Shown here: positions 40,548 to 49,321 of the stretch, in pieces
Layout of the letters: each line of letters opens with the position of its first letter
Position numbering within the stretch: the first letter of the stretch is position 1
Assembly: GCF_004962245.1 (NCBI RefSeq)
Contig: NZ_SUHQ01000010.1
Span: 1 to 64,000, forward strand
DNA: 64,000 nt
Reading direction: 5' to 3'
Source of the DNA: Mesorhizobium sp.
Lineage (GTDB): Bacteria; Pseudomonadota; Alphaproteobacteria; Rhizobiales; Rhizobiaceae
Made by a program: the position numbers and the translations under genes
The notes under the pieces: generated by a model
The model's database searches: none
Told to the model about the DNA's origin: nothing
The model's input: the letters and a program-made list of their open reading frames with translations, nothing else

Positions 40548-41342
40548 TCAGTTTGGGCGGTTCGCCGATCTCGGCGCAAAACGCGACAGGATCTGGATCA
40601 GCGACATGCAGCCCCAGGTGATGGCGAACGAAATGATCGCCAGTGCCGACGGCTCATATGCACTGTTGGCGCCGATGTTCTGCAGATAGGGGCCGAAGGC
40701 TGGGCGGTTCAACAGCGAGGCCATGGTGAACTCGCCGATGACGATGGCAAAACTCAGGAACGCGCCGGATAAAACGGCGATCAGTACGTTCGGCAGGATG
40801 ATGCGGGCGATGATGGTGGTCCAGCCGGCGCCGAGGATTTGTGCGGCTTCGGTGAGCGTTCTCACATCGATGGTCCTGAGACCGGTATCGACCGCCCGGT
40901 ACATATAAGGCAGCGCCAGCACCGCATAGCCGATGACCAGCAGAACATCGGTGCCGCGCGCTGTCGCCAGAAACGGCAACGCCGAATTCGAACCGAACAT
41001 TCTGATGTAGCCGAAGACGATGACGATAGCGGGAATAACCAGCGGCAGCAGAGTAATGAACTCTACGACCGGCCGCAGATTCGGTAGCCGCAACCGAATC
41101 CAGTAGGCCGTCGGGACAACGAGGAGAACGCCCAAAAGAATGGTGAAGACTGCCACAACGACGGAGTAGGTAAATGTCGTCTGGAAATTCGGATCTTCGA
41201 AGACTGAGCGGTAGGCGTCAAAGGAGTATTCCCCGCGCCGCTTACGCAAGGAGAATTCAAAGGTCGCCAAAAGCGGCAGGATAAAATAGGCGGTTCCCAC
41301 GCCAAAAACGAGCCAAGCCCAAAAGCGGCTGCCTTGCTTCAT
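40548..41342 (-). CDS. ABC transporter permease (PotC type)
   Basis: 264 residues, six helices; MKQGSRFWAWLVFGVGTAYFILPLLATFEFSLRKRRG is the first segment. The EAA loop reads TLTEAAQILGAGWTTIIARIILPNVLIA. ATG 41342 overlaps the stop of the first permease by ATGA, which fixes the start; a frame continuing back to 41660 is rejected. It forms the inner-membrane channel with the other permease. Confidence 0.92.
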   Translation of the reverse strand: MKQGSRFWAWLVFGVGTAYFILPLLATFEFSLRKRRGEYSFDAYRSVFEDPNFQTTFTYSVVVAVFTILLGVLLVVPTAYWIRLRLPNLRPVVEFITLLPLVIPAIVIVFGYIRMFGSNSALPFLATARGTDVLLVIGYAVLALPYMYRAVDTGLRTIDVRTLTEAAQILGAGWTTIIARIILPNVLIAVLSGAFLSFAIVIGEFTMASLLNRPAFGPYLQNIGANSAYEPSALAIISFAITWGCMSLIQILSRFAPRSANRPN

Positions 41343-42247
41343 TTCAGCCACCGTTCGGCTCGCCGTTGGAACAAGATATAGAAGAGGTTGGCCAGGCCGG
41401 TGATGACGATCATGCCGAATGCAAGCGCATAGCCTAGATTCGGATTGTAAAGCACGTCGCCGCGAATCTGCGCGAACAGCTGGATTGGCACGATGTTGAG
41501 TGACGGTCCCGTCAGTGCATAGGCCGTGGCGACTGCTCCGAACGCGTTGGCAAAGAGGAGGACGGTCGTACCGAGAAAACTCGGCCATAAGACCGGGATG
41601 ACGACCATGCGCCAATATTGCCAATTGGTTGCGCCGAGCGTGGCGGCGGCTTCGCCCCATTCCTTCTTCAACCCATCGACCGCCGGTGTGATGATGACGA
41701 TCATCAATGGAATCTGGAAATAGAGGTAGGTGAGGATCAGGCCCCAGAACGAAAAGATACTGAAGCCGAGCGAATAGATGTTAATGCCGAAAATGTCTCG
41801 CAAAAGGATCGTCGCCACTCCGAGCCGACCTAGCGTCGCGATGAACGAGAATGCCAGCGGCACGCCGGCGAAATTCGAGGCGACGCCCGAGAAGGTCAAG
41901 GTTGCCGAGCGTAACCACGACGGCAAGCCTCCGCGAACAGCTGCCACTGCCATTGCTAGGCCGATCAGGGCGCCAAGGGCCGCAGAAACAAAGCTGATCT
42001 GAATGGATACCAAATAGGCCGCGGCGAGCTTGGGTTGCGACAACGCTATGATGTTGTCGAACGTATAGTCGCCGGCTGCATTTTTGAACGCGCCCGCGAT
42101 CAGCCCTACCGTTGGCAAGATCAGAAAGACCAGCGCGAAAACGAAGAACGGAGTTACGCCTAACCAATGCAGTGGCAGCCGAAAGCGGCTGATCTCCGGT
42201 GCGCCAGGACTGACGCTGGCTGTCTGGGACATAGTGGAGTCTGCCAT
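41339..42247 (-). CDS. ABC transporter permease (PotB type)
   Basis: 302 residues with six helices, the first at LGVTPFFVFALVFLILPTVGLIAGAF. The EAA loop is EWGEAAATLGATNWQYWRMVVIPVLWPSF. Three in-frame ATGs (42268, 42247 and one five codons further on) are possible; 42247 has GGGA nearby. The region is slightly less GC-rich than its neighbours. It sits between the binding protein and the PotC-type permease. Confidence 0.9.
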   Translation of the reverse strand: MADSTMSQTASVSPGAPEISRFRLPLHWLGVTPFFVFALVFLILPTVGLIAGAFKNAAGDYTFDNIIALSQPKLAAAYLVSIQISFVSAALGALIGLAMAVAAVRGGLPSWLRSATLTFSGVASNFAGVPLAFSFIATLGRLGVATILLRDIFGINIYSLGFSIFSFWGLILTYLYFQIPLMIVIITPAVDGLKKEWGEAAATLGATNWQYWRMVVIPVLWPSFLGTTVLLFANAFGAVATAYALTGPSLNIVPIQLFAQIRGDVLYNPNLGYALAFGMIVITGLANLFYILFQRRAERWLK

Positions 42248-42305
42248 GGGATTCCCGAAGTTTGGCATAGGGCGCCGGGCGGCGAACCGGCCGGCGCCCT
42301 ATGAA

Positions 42306-43412
42306 TTACTTCACGACGGCGCCAACGATGGCATCCCAGTTCGTGCTAATTTCCTTCTTGGCAGCGTTCTGTTCCTCCAAGGTAGGGAACACCGCTTTTT
42401 CGTAATTCTCGGCCGCCGGCAGCTTGTCCAGCATCTCCTTCGGGATCGCGCCCTTCTTGGCGAGGTCATTGAAGCGGATCGGGTGGCAGTAGCCCTTCAG
42501 CCAACCGAGCTGGCCTTCGTCTGAATAGAGATACTCCATCCACAACTTGGCGGCATTCGGATGCGGCGCATAGGCGCTGATCGCCTGTACGTAGACGCCT
42601 GCAACCACCGCTCCCTTTGGCACAACGATTTCGATTTCCGGATTGCCGGCCATCTTGTCGCGCATGGCAAGCAGGTTGTAGTCCCAGTTCATCACGATCG
42701 GCGTCGTGCCCTGAGCGACAGCTGCCGCTTCAGCGTCGACCGGCACGAAGTTGCCGGCATCGTTGAGCTGCTTGAAGAACTGCAGACCCTTGGCGGCGGC
42801 GTCCTGGCCGCCGGTACCGCCAGCCGCGAGGCCCGAAGCGTAGACCGACATGACGGCGTTGTTCGACGTGCGCGGGTCACCGGCGAGCGCCACCGAGTTG
42901 GCATATTCCGGCTTCTGCAGGTCAGCCCAGTCCTGTGGTGCGTTCTGCACGACGGCCTTGTTCACGCCGAAGGCGAGCACGCCGTAGTAATCGCCGTACC
43001 AGTAGCCATCGGCATCCTTGGCGCTGTCAGGGATCGTATCCCAGGTCGACACCTTGTAGGGTTGGATCAGGTCATCGGCCTTGGCGGACGGGCCAAAAGA
43101 CAGGCCGACGTCGATGACATCAGGCGCCTGCGGGCCTTTATTGTCCTTGTTGGCCTTGATCGCCTCGATCTCGTCGCCGGAGCCGGCATCGGGATTGAGC
43201 TCGTTGATGGTGATTTCCGGATACTTCGCCTTGAAGCCGGCGATAACGTCGCCGTAGCCGCACCAGCTGTGCGGCAGCGCGATGGTGGTGAGCTGGCCTT
43301 CCGCCTTGGCGGCGGCGACCAGTTCATCCATGGACTGAGCCGACGAGATGGCAGAGGTCGCCATCAGGGCGACGGCCGAAAGGGAAAGCACTTTTCCCGT
43401 GAATTTGAACAT
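42306..43412 (-). CDS. ABC transporter substrate-binding protein (PotD/FbpA type)
   Basis: 368 residues. Signal peptide MFKFTGKVLSLSAVALMATSAISSAQS with cleavage near SSA. The mature part (MDELVAAAKAEGQLTTIALPHSWCGYGDVIAGFKAKYPEI) looks like family 6/8 binding proteins for polyamines, iron or small amines. GVYVQAISAYAPHPNAAKLWMEYLYSDEGQ is the C-terminal family signature. GGAGA lies before ATG 43412. It heads the importer operon with its own upstream region of about 240 bases, next to the amino-alcohol-like catabolic genes, so its ligand may be the same compound or a polyamine. Confidence 0.9.
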   Translation of the reverse strand: MFKFTGKVLSLSAVALMATSAISSAQSMDELVAAAKAEGQLTTIALPHSWCGYGDVIAGFKAKYPEITINELNPDAGSGDEIEAIKANKDNKGPQAPDVIDVGLSFGPSAKADDLIQPYKVSTWDTIPDSAKDADGYWYGDYYGVLAFGVNKAVVQNAPQDWADLQKPEYANSVALAGDPRTSNNAVMSVYASGLAAGGTGGQDAAAKGLQFFKQLNDAGNFVPVDAEAAAVAQGTTPIVMNWDYNLLAMRDKMAGNPEIEIVVPKGAVVAGVYVQAISAYAPHPNAAKLWMEYLYSDEGQLGWLKGYCHPIRFNDLAKKGAIPKEMLDKLPAAENYEKAVFPTLEEQNAAKKEISTNWDAIVGAVVK

Positions 43413-43654
43413 GTGTTCTCTCCGTTGAACTGACGCCGTTGGACGCCTGCGATGCGGTATCGTTTTCGTGTGACAGCCAGATGAAAGCTTTGTGAAAGCG
43501 ATGCCCTGCAGTACGAAAAAGTAACTCTTTTTAACCGGCTGTAGCAATCGCTCTGCGATTCTTTTTCCGGCTAACGAATTTCTGCCTTGCCTGCCATCCT
43601 TTCCCCCTTTCTTTGCCCTCGGTTCCCAGATCAATTTCCGGCGCGAAAACCGTC

Positions 43655-44827
43655 TCAGACGGTGCCGGCAATGGCGTTTTCGAGCAGCGTCAGCGCCGCC
43701 TTCCTGGTCAGCTTGACCGGGTTGCCGCCGGCGGTCGGATCGACCACCGCCATGTCGGCGATCAGGCCCTTGCGCTTCTTGTCCATGTCGAGCCCCTTGA
43801 TCAGGCCCGGCAGCGCATGCGGCACCTTCAGCTCCTTGCGCAGCTTGATGACCGCCCTGGCGAAACCGTCGAAGCCGCCCTTGATGCCGCAATAGGCGGC
43901 GAGCCGGGCGATGCGCACCTCGATGGCGTCGCGGTTGAAGGCCAGCACATAGGGCATGAACACGGCGTTGGTCATGCCGTGATGGGTGTCATAGAGCGCA
44001 CCGATCGGATGCGACAGCGAGTGGATGGCGCCCAGCCCCTTCTGGAAGGCGGCGGCCCCCATGGCGGCAGCGCTCATCATGTGAGCGCGGGCGACGAGAT
44101 CCTTGCCGTTGGCATAGGCCTTCGGCAGGTTCTCGAAGACGAGCCGCACGCCTTCGACAGCGATGCCGTCGGCCATCGGATGATAGCCCGGCGCGCAATA
44201 GGCCTCGAGGCAATGGGCGAGCGCATCCATGCCGGTGCCGGCGGTGATGAAGCCCGGCATGCCGACCGACAGTTCCGGATCGGCGATGACGATCGCCGGC
44301 AAGAGTTTCGGATGGAAGATGACCTTCTTGGTGTGGGTCGCCTCATTGGTGACGACACCGGCGCGGCCGACTTCCGAGCCGGTGCCGGCCGTGGTCGGCA
44401 CGGCGATGATCGGCGCGATCGCATCGGAGTTGGCGCGCGTCCACCAGTCGCCGACATCCTCGAAATCCCAGACCGGCCGCGTCTGGCCGGCCTGGAAGGC
44501 GATCAGCTTGCCGAGGTCGAGCGCCGAGCCGCCGCCGAAGGCGATGACGCCGTCATGCTTGCCCTTCTTGAACACCGCAATGCCGGCGGTCAGGTTGGAG
44601 TCCACCGGGTTCGGCTTCACCTCGGAAAACACGCCGTAGGGCACCTTTGCATCGTCGAGGATCTTCAAGGTCGAAGCGACGACCGGCAGCTTCGCCAGCC
44701 CCGGATCGGTGACGAAGAGCGGCCGCTTGATGCCGGTGGCATCAAGCACATCAGGCAATTCCTTGATGCGCCCGGCACCGAAGCGCACGGTTGTTGGGTA
44801 GTTCCATTTGGAAATGAGTTTTGTCAT
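43655..44827 (-). CDS. Iron-containing alcohol dehydrogenase (class III)
   Basis: 390 residues. NAD-binding region GGGSALDLGKLIAFQAG, then VPTTAGTGSEVGRAGVVTN. The metal ligands are an Asp-His-His-His set visible in MDALAHCLEAYCAPGYHPMADG and HSLSHPIGALYDTHHGMTNAVFMP. Such enzymes interconvert primary alcohols and aldehydes. It follows the ALDH gene by 17 bases, so an alcohol-to-aldehyde-to-acid sequence can be encoded by the pair. In the model proposed here it would oxidise gamma-glutamyl-ethanolamide; the true substrate is unproved. Confidence 0.92.
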   Translation of the reverse strand: MTKLISKWNYPTTVRFGAGRIKELPDVLDATGIKRPLFVTDPGLAKLPVVASTLKILDDAKVPYGVFSEVKPNPVDSNLTAGIAVFKKGKHDGVIAFGGGSALDLGKLIAFQAGQTRPVWDFEDVGDWWTRANSDAIAPIIAVPTTAGTGSEVGRAGVVTNEATHTKKVIFHPKLLPAIVIADPELSVGMPGFITAGTGMDALAHCLEAYCAPGYHPMADGIAVEGVRLVFENLPKAYANGKDLVARAHMMSAAAMGAAAFQKGLGAIHSLSHPIGALYDTHHGMTNAVFMPYVLAFNRDAIEVRIARLAAYCGIKGGFDGFARAVIKLRKELKVPHALPGLIKGLDMDKKRKGLIADMAVVDPTAGGNPVKLTRKAALTLLENAIAGTV

Positions 44828-44844
44828 TTTGTTCTTTCGGAAAA

Positions 44845-46233
44845 TCAGATCGCTTCACGCAGATGATATGATTTCGGCCTGGTCAGATTGTCGTAGCCGA
44901 TGGCCGACAGCGCGGCGCCCTTGCCGGTGTCCTTGACCCCGGTCCAGACCAGCGCCGGGTCGAGATAGTCGCAGCGGTTCATGAACACGGTGCCGGTCTC
45001 GACGCGGTCGCCGATCGCCACCGCATGCTCGGTGTCACCGGTCCAGATCGAGGCCGTCAGCCCATAGGGGCTGTCGTTCATCAGGGCGATTGCCTCCTCG
45101 TCGTTGCGCACCTTCATGATGCCGACAATCGGCCCGAAGCTTTCTTCGCGCATGACGCTCATCTGGTGGTCGACTTGGGTCAGCACTTCCGGCGCAAGAT
45201 AGGGCGAGCCGGCCATGTCGTTGGCGACCTTCATGTTGATATGCGCGTTGGCGCCCTTACGCAGCGCCTCGGCCTTCTGCTCACGGATCAGGTCGGCGAA
45301 GCGCGCCTGCGCCATCGGTCCCATCGTCGTCGCCTGCTCCAGCGGATTGCCGACGACGTAGTTCTTCGTTTCGGCGATGAAGCCTTCGACGAATTCGTCA
45401 TAGACCTTCTCGTGCACATAGACGCGCTCGATGCCGCAGCAGCACTGGCCGGAATTGTAGAAGGCGCCATCGACCAGATTGGCGACGGCATGGTCCATCT
45501 TGGCATCGGCCAGGACATAGGCCGGGTCCTTGCCGCCGAGTTCGAGGCCGAGCGTCATGAAGGTGCCAGCCGCGGCTTTTTCGATGGCGCGGCCGCCGGC
45601 AACCGAGCCGGTGAAATTGACATGGTCGATCTTGCCTGAACCGAGCAGCTTTTCGGTCTGGGCGTGGTTCATGACGAGGTTCTGGAACAGGCCCTTGGGC
45701 AAGCCAGCCTTGTCGAATGCCTGTTGAAAGCGTTCGCCGACAAGAAGCGTCTGCGCCGCGTGCTTGAGGATGACGGCACTGCCGGCCATCAACGCCGGCA
45801 CGATGGTGTTGACGGCGGTGAGATAGGGATAGTTCCACGGCGCGATCACCATGACCACGCCGAGCGGCACCTTCTTCACATAGCGGCGAAACCCGTCCTT
45901 GGGATTGGAAGCCATCACCGGCTTGAGTGCCGCTTCGGCGATCTCGACCATGTAATTGGTGCGTTCCTTGACGCCGCCGAACTCGCCGCCATAACGCACC
46001 GGACGGCCCATCTGCCAGGCGATCTCCGGCACGATCTCGTCGGTCATGGCGACCAGCGCTTCCAGCATGGCGAGCATATACTTGCCGCGCTCGACGATCG
46101 GTGTCTCAGCCCATTTTTCCTGCGCCGCTTTGGCGCGCTCGACCGCGGCGTTGATCGCCTGGTCCGTGGCTACAGGCCGCTCGGCATAGATCGAACCATC
46201 GACGGGGGATTTTATTTTGACCGTTTCGGTCAT
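44845..46233 (-). CDS. Aldehyde dehydrogenase family protein
   Basis: 462 residues, a short ALDH. APWNYPYLTAVNTIVPALMAGSAVILKHA (cofactor lysine), NFTGSVAGGRAI, the base Glu in LGLELGGKDPAYVLADAK and the catalytic Cys in NSGQCCCGIERVYV are seen, then REESFGPIVGIMKV. The start ATG 46233 begins MTETVKIKSPVDGS; a longer frame back to 46572 runs into the upstream gene and is rejected. It lies between the ligase gene and the Fe-ADH gene. It should oxidise the aldehyde made by the neighbouring dehydrogenase. Confidence 0.92.
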   Translation of the reverse strand: MTETVKIKSPVDGSIYAERPVATDQAINAAVERAKAAQEKWAETPIVERGKYMLAMLEALVAMTDEIVPEIAWQMGRPVRYGGEFGGVKERTNYMVEIAEAALKPVMASNPKDGFRRYVKKVPLGVVMVIAPWNYPYLTAVNTIVPALMAGSAVILKHAAQTLLVGERFQQAFDKAGLPKGLFQNLVMNHAQTEKLLGSGKIDHVNFTGSVAGGRAIEKAAAGTFMTLGLELGGKDPAYVLADAKMDHAVANLVDGAFYNSGQCCCGIERVYVHEKVYDEFVEGFIAETKNYVVGNPLEQATTMGPMAQARFADLIREQKAEALRKGANAHINMKVANDMAGSPYLAPEVLTQVDHQMSVMREESFGPIVGIMKVRNDEEAIALMNDSPYGLTASIWTGDTEHAVAIGDRVETGTVFMNRCDYLDPALVWTGVKDTGKGAALSAIGYDNLTRPKSYHLREAI

Positions 46234-46321
46234 TACCTTGAGTCCTCGCAGTTTATGACAATCTTGGTTTTGAGCCGCCACCCTTCCGGCATCAAAGGCC
46301 GAACGGCAGCACTGGCGTAGT

Positions 46322-47692
46322 TTAGTACCGCTCGAACCCCCTGTGCAGTTCCCAGTCCGTAATCCGGCGGTCGTATTCGAACTGCTCCCACCGCGCGGTG
46401 TGCACGTAATGTTCGAGCACGTCGTCGCCGAGCGCCTGCTTGAGCATTTTCGACTTCGCCAGCGTCTCGGTCGCGTCGCGCAGTGTCTTTGGGATCTCCG
46501 GCAGGCGCGACGCCTGATAGGCATCGCCGACAAAGGGCTTTTGCAGTTCGAGTTTTTCGTCGATGCCGGCAAGACCGGCCGCGATCAGCGCCGCGAAGGC
46601 GAGGTAGGGATTCAAATCGGCGCCGCCGATGCGGCACTCCATGCGGATGCCCTTGGTGCCCTCGCCGCACAGGCGGAAACCGGCGGTGCGGTTGTCCTCG
46701 CTCCACATGATCTTGGTCGGCGCGAAGGTGCCGGCCTGGAAGCGCTTGTAGGAATTGATGTAGGGCGCCAGGAACCAGGTAAATTCCTTGGCATATTTGA
46801 GCTGGCCGGCCGCCCATTGCTGGCCGAGCGTCGACAGCGTCCAGTCAGCCTTCTTGTCGTAGAACAGCGGCGTCTTGCCGTCGGCGCTCCACAGCGAATT
46901 GTGGATGTGGCTGGAATTGCCGGCGAGCCCGTAATTGTACTTGGCCATGAACGAGATCGCCTTGCCTTCGGACTCGGCGATTTCCTTGGCGCCGTTCTTC
47001 AGGATGACGTGGCGGTCGGCCATGTCGAGCGCCGCGGCATAGCGCACATTGATCTCTTCCTGGCCCGGACCCCACTCACCCTTGGAATTCTCGATCGGAA
47101 TGCCGGCCGCCTCCATCTCGTTGCGCAGCCGGCGCATGACGCCTTCTTCCTTGGTGGTGATGCCGATCTGATAATCGCCGATATAGGGCGAAGCGGTATC
47201 GAGGCCCTGCCAGTGCTTCTTGCGGGCGGAATCGTAGGTCTCGCTGAACAGGTAGAATTCGAGCTCGGAAGCGAAATAACCGATATAGCCACGTTCGCTC
47301 AGCCGCTTGACCTGCTTCTTCAGGATGGCGCGCGGCGAATGCGGCAGGTCGTCATGGGTGTGATGGTCGAGCACGTCGCAGATCACCAGCGCCGTCTTTT
47401 CGAGCCACGGGATGCGCCGCAGCGTCGACAGATCAGGCTTCATGACGAAGTCGCCATAGCCCTTCGACCAGCTCGCCGCCTTGTAGCCGGGCACCGGTTC
47501 CATATCGATGTCGGCGGCCAGCAGATAGTTGCAGCCATGCGTCTCGTCATGGGCGGAATCGACGAAATACTGTGCCAGGAACCGCTTTCCCGCGAGCCGG
47601 CCCTGCATGTCGACGATGCAGGCCAGCACCGTGTCGATCTCGCCGCTGGAGACCGCCTTCTTCAACTGATCGAACGAGAAATTTCCGGCCAT
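46322..47692 (-). CDS. Glutamine synthetase family protein, probable gamma-glutamyl-amine ligase
   Basis: 456 residues of the GS fold. The first 100 residues form the beta-grasp domain, and the catalytic part has FASELEFYLF (Glu of the metal site), EWGPGQEEINVRYAAALDMADRH, KYNYGLAGNSSHIHNSLW (His-containing ammonia/amine site), FRLCGEGTKGIRMECRIGGADLNPYLAFAALIAAGLAGI. It is more like PuuA and GlnA4-type gamma-glutamyl-polyamine or ethanolamide ligases than GlnA, and I do not see a GlnA-like adenylylation-loop tyrosine motif. Gene order with an ethanolamine-type permease, ALDH and Fe-ADH fits a ligase that traps an imported amine with glutamate. The specificity is inference. Confidence 0.85.
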   Translation of the reverse strand: MAGNFSFDQLKKAVSSGEIDTVLACIVDMQGRLAGKRFLAQYFVDSAHDETHGCNYLLAADIDMEPVPGYKAASWSKGYGDFVMKPDLSTLRRIPWLEKTALVICDVLDHHTHDDLPHSPRAILKKQVKRLSERGYIGYFASELEFYLFSETYDSARKKHWQGLDTASPYIGDYQIGITTKEEGVMRRLRNEMEAAGIPIENSKGEWGPGQEEINVRYAAALDMADRHVILKNGAKEIAESEGKAISFMAKYNYGLAGNSSHIHNSLWSADGKTPLFYDKKADWTLSTLGQQWAAGQLKYAKEFTWFLAPYINSYKRFQAGTFAPTKIMWSEDNRTAGFRLCGEGTKGIRMECRIGGADLNPYLAFAALIAAGLAGIDEKLELQKPFVGDAYQASRLPEIPKTLRDATETLAKSKMLKQALGDDVLEHYVHTARWEQFEYDRRITDWELHRGFERY

Positions 47693-47739
47693 TCCTTCAC
47701 GCTCCGCCGCCTTATGGCGCTTCGAGAGTTCAAATCTGG

Positions 47740-47772
47740 ACCCGGCCGCGGGGAAGCGGCCGGGTGTTTTTT
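47740..47772 (+). terminator. Plus-strand-oriented intrinsic terminator without a plus-strand gene
   Basis: ACCCGGCCGC (47740-47749), a 6-base loop, its exact complement (47756-47765), then GTTTTTT. The T run is on the plus strand, yet both flanking genes are on the minus strand. It may end an antisense transcript, or only form a stem between the permease and ligase genes. Confidence 0.65.
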
Positions 47773-47788
47773 GGGGGTCCGAGACAGG

Positions 47789-49303
47789 TCAGGCTTTCTG
47801 CGCGTGCTCCAGCGCGAACTCTTCTTCCGGCGACAGGATCAGCTTGTGACGGCCGATCAGCCCGAAATAGACGATCGCGATGGCGAACCACAGTGCCACC
47901 CACACCACGCCCTTGGTGAAGTTCGCGTCCTGAATCTGATAGAGCAGAGTGACCACGCCAATGACGATCGTCAGGACGGCGCCCGGGATACCAAGCGGGC
48001 TGCGATAGGGACGTTCCATGTTCGGCTGGTTCCGGCGTAGCATGATGAAGGACACCGCCTGCAGGATGTAAGAGAACATGGCGCCGAACACTGCCATGTT
48101 CAGCAACACCGAGCCGATGAGCGACCCGGCGGCATCGCCGCCAAGCGCGAACCACATGATCAGCATGATGCCAAGGCCGACGATAGCGCCCGCGAACATC
48201 GCCACATGCGGCGTCTTGTGGGATTTGTGAGTCACCGACAGCGCGGACGGGAAATAGCCGGCGCGGCTCAGCGAATAGACCTGGCGGCCCATGGCGAAGA
48301 TGATGGTATGGAAGCTGGCGATCAGTCCAATCAGCGCGATGAGGCCAAGCAGCACTGCGCCCGAGTCGCCATAGATCGCCCGGAACCCGTCAAGCAAAGG
48401 TTCGGCGGACGTGGCGAGCTTGAAGGAGCCGACTCCGACGACCGACGGGTTGAGCAGCACGATCATGAACGCCGAGACCATCAGCGTCAGCATGCCGGCG
48501 ATAATGCCGCGCGGCATGTCACGCTTGGGGTCGACCGATTCTTCCGCCGCCAGCGGAAGCTGCTCGATCGCCAGGAACAGCCACACCGCGAAGGGCAGCG
48601 TCGCCAGCACGCCCGAGAAGCCAAACGGGAACATCGAGCCGTTGCCTTCGGGGAGCTCCATCGCCGCTCCGTCCGGGCCGACGCCGATGTTCAGCGCCCA
48701 GCGCGAAAAGTCCATGCTCGGGATGGCGCTGATCCAGAATATGACCAGCACGGCGAGCGACAGCAGCGTGACGATCAGGGTGACGCGGAAGGACAGCGCG
48801 ACGCCGAAAACATTCAACGCCAGGAACAGGACATAGGTCACCAGCCACCACATTGGCGGCCAGACGCTTGAGTCGGGAAAGGCGACCGACCAGATGCCTC
48901 CCATATAGGAGCCAATGAAAAAGGCGATGACGGCGGGCGTCACGACATACTCGACATTTTCGCAAAGCCCGGTGATGAAGCCGCCCCACGGCCCCATGGC
49001 CGTCCGGGCGAAGGAGTATGCAGCGCCGGTGTGCGGCAAAGCCGGGCTCATCTCGGCGATCGAGAAGACGAGGCCAATGTACATGATGGCGATGATGATG
49101 CCGGCCACCAGCATGCCGCCCCAGCCGCCTGTCCCGAAACCGAAATTCCAGCCCGAGAAATGTCCGGATATGACGGCGCCGACGCCGAGCGCCCACAAAT
49201 GCCAGACATTGGCATGACGCACGAGTTGTCGGTCTTCGAAATAGGATTTGTCGCGCGTCGCATAGGCGACGCTGCCGACTTGCTTCGTATCACCGCTAGC
49301 CAT
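47789..49303 (-). CDS. Amino acid/amine permease, ethanolamine permease (EAT)-like
   Basis: 504 residues with about twelve helices of the APC superfamily. WALGVGAVISGHFSGWNFGFGTGGWGGMLVAGIIIAIMYIGLVFSIAEMSPALPHTGAAYSFARTAMGPWGGFITGLCENVEYVVTPAVIAFFIG is close, in my recollection, to ethanolamine permeases of the EAT family, which share GWNFG, AEMS.ALPHTGGAY and the ENxEY motif. It would import ethanolamine or a related amine. It lies 18 bases after the amidohydrolase gene and about 96 before the ligase gene, with a hairpin between the latter two. Confidence 0.87.
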   Translation of the reverse strand: MASGDTKQVGSVAYATRDKSYFEDRQLVRHANVWHLWALGVGAVISGHFSGWNFGFGTGGWGGMLVAGIIIAIMYIGLVFSIAEMSPALPHTGAAYSFARTAMGPWGGFITGLCENVEYVVTPAVIAFFIGSYMGGIWSVAFPDSSVWPPMWWLVTYVLFLALNVFGVALSFRVTLIVTLLSLAVLVIFWISAIPSMDFSRWALNIGVGPDGAAMELPEGNGSMFPFGFSGVLATLPFAVWLFLAIEQLPLAAEESVDPKRDMPRGIIAGMLTLMVSAFMIVLLNPSVVGVGSFKLATSAEPLLDGFRAIYGDSGAVLLGLIALIGLIASFHTIIFAMGRQVYSLSRAGYFPSALSVTHKSHKTPHVAMFAGAIVGLGIMLIMWFALGGDAAGSLIGSVLLNMAVFGAMFSYILQAVSFIMLRRNQPNMERPYRSPLGIPGAVLTIVIGVVTLLYQIQDANFTKGVVWVALWFAIAIVYFGLIGRHKLILSPEEEFALEHAQKA

Positions 49304-49321
49304 TGGAAAGTCCCCTTCTTG

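Noticed and set aside
43545..43570. Terminator-like AATCGC/GCGATT with CTTTTT near the polyamine-type binding protein
   Set aside because: The T run is on the plus strand with no plus-strand gene before it, and the stem is only 6 bp; too weak to call.
42306..43892. Binding-protein frame extended upstream to 43892
   Set aside because: The signal peptide with a ribosome binding site starts at 43412; the extension overlaps the Fe-ADH 3' end and is low-complexity.
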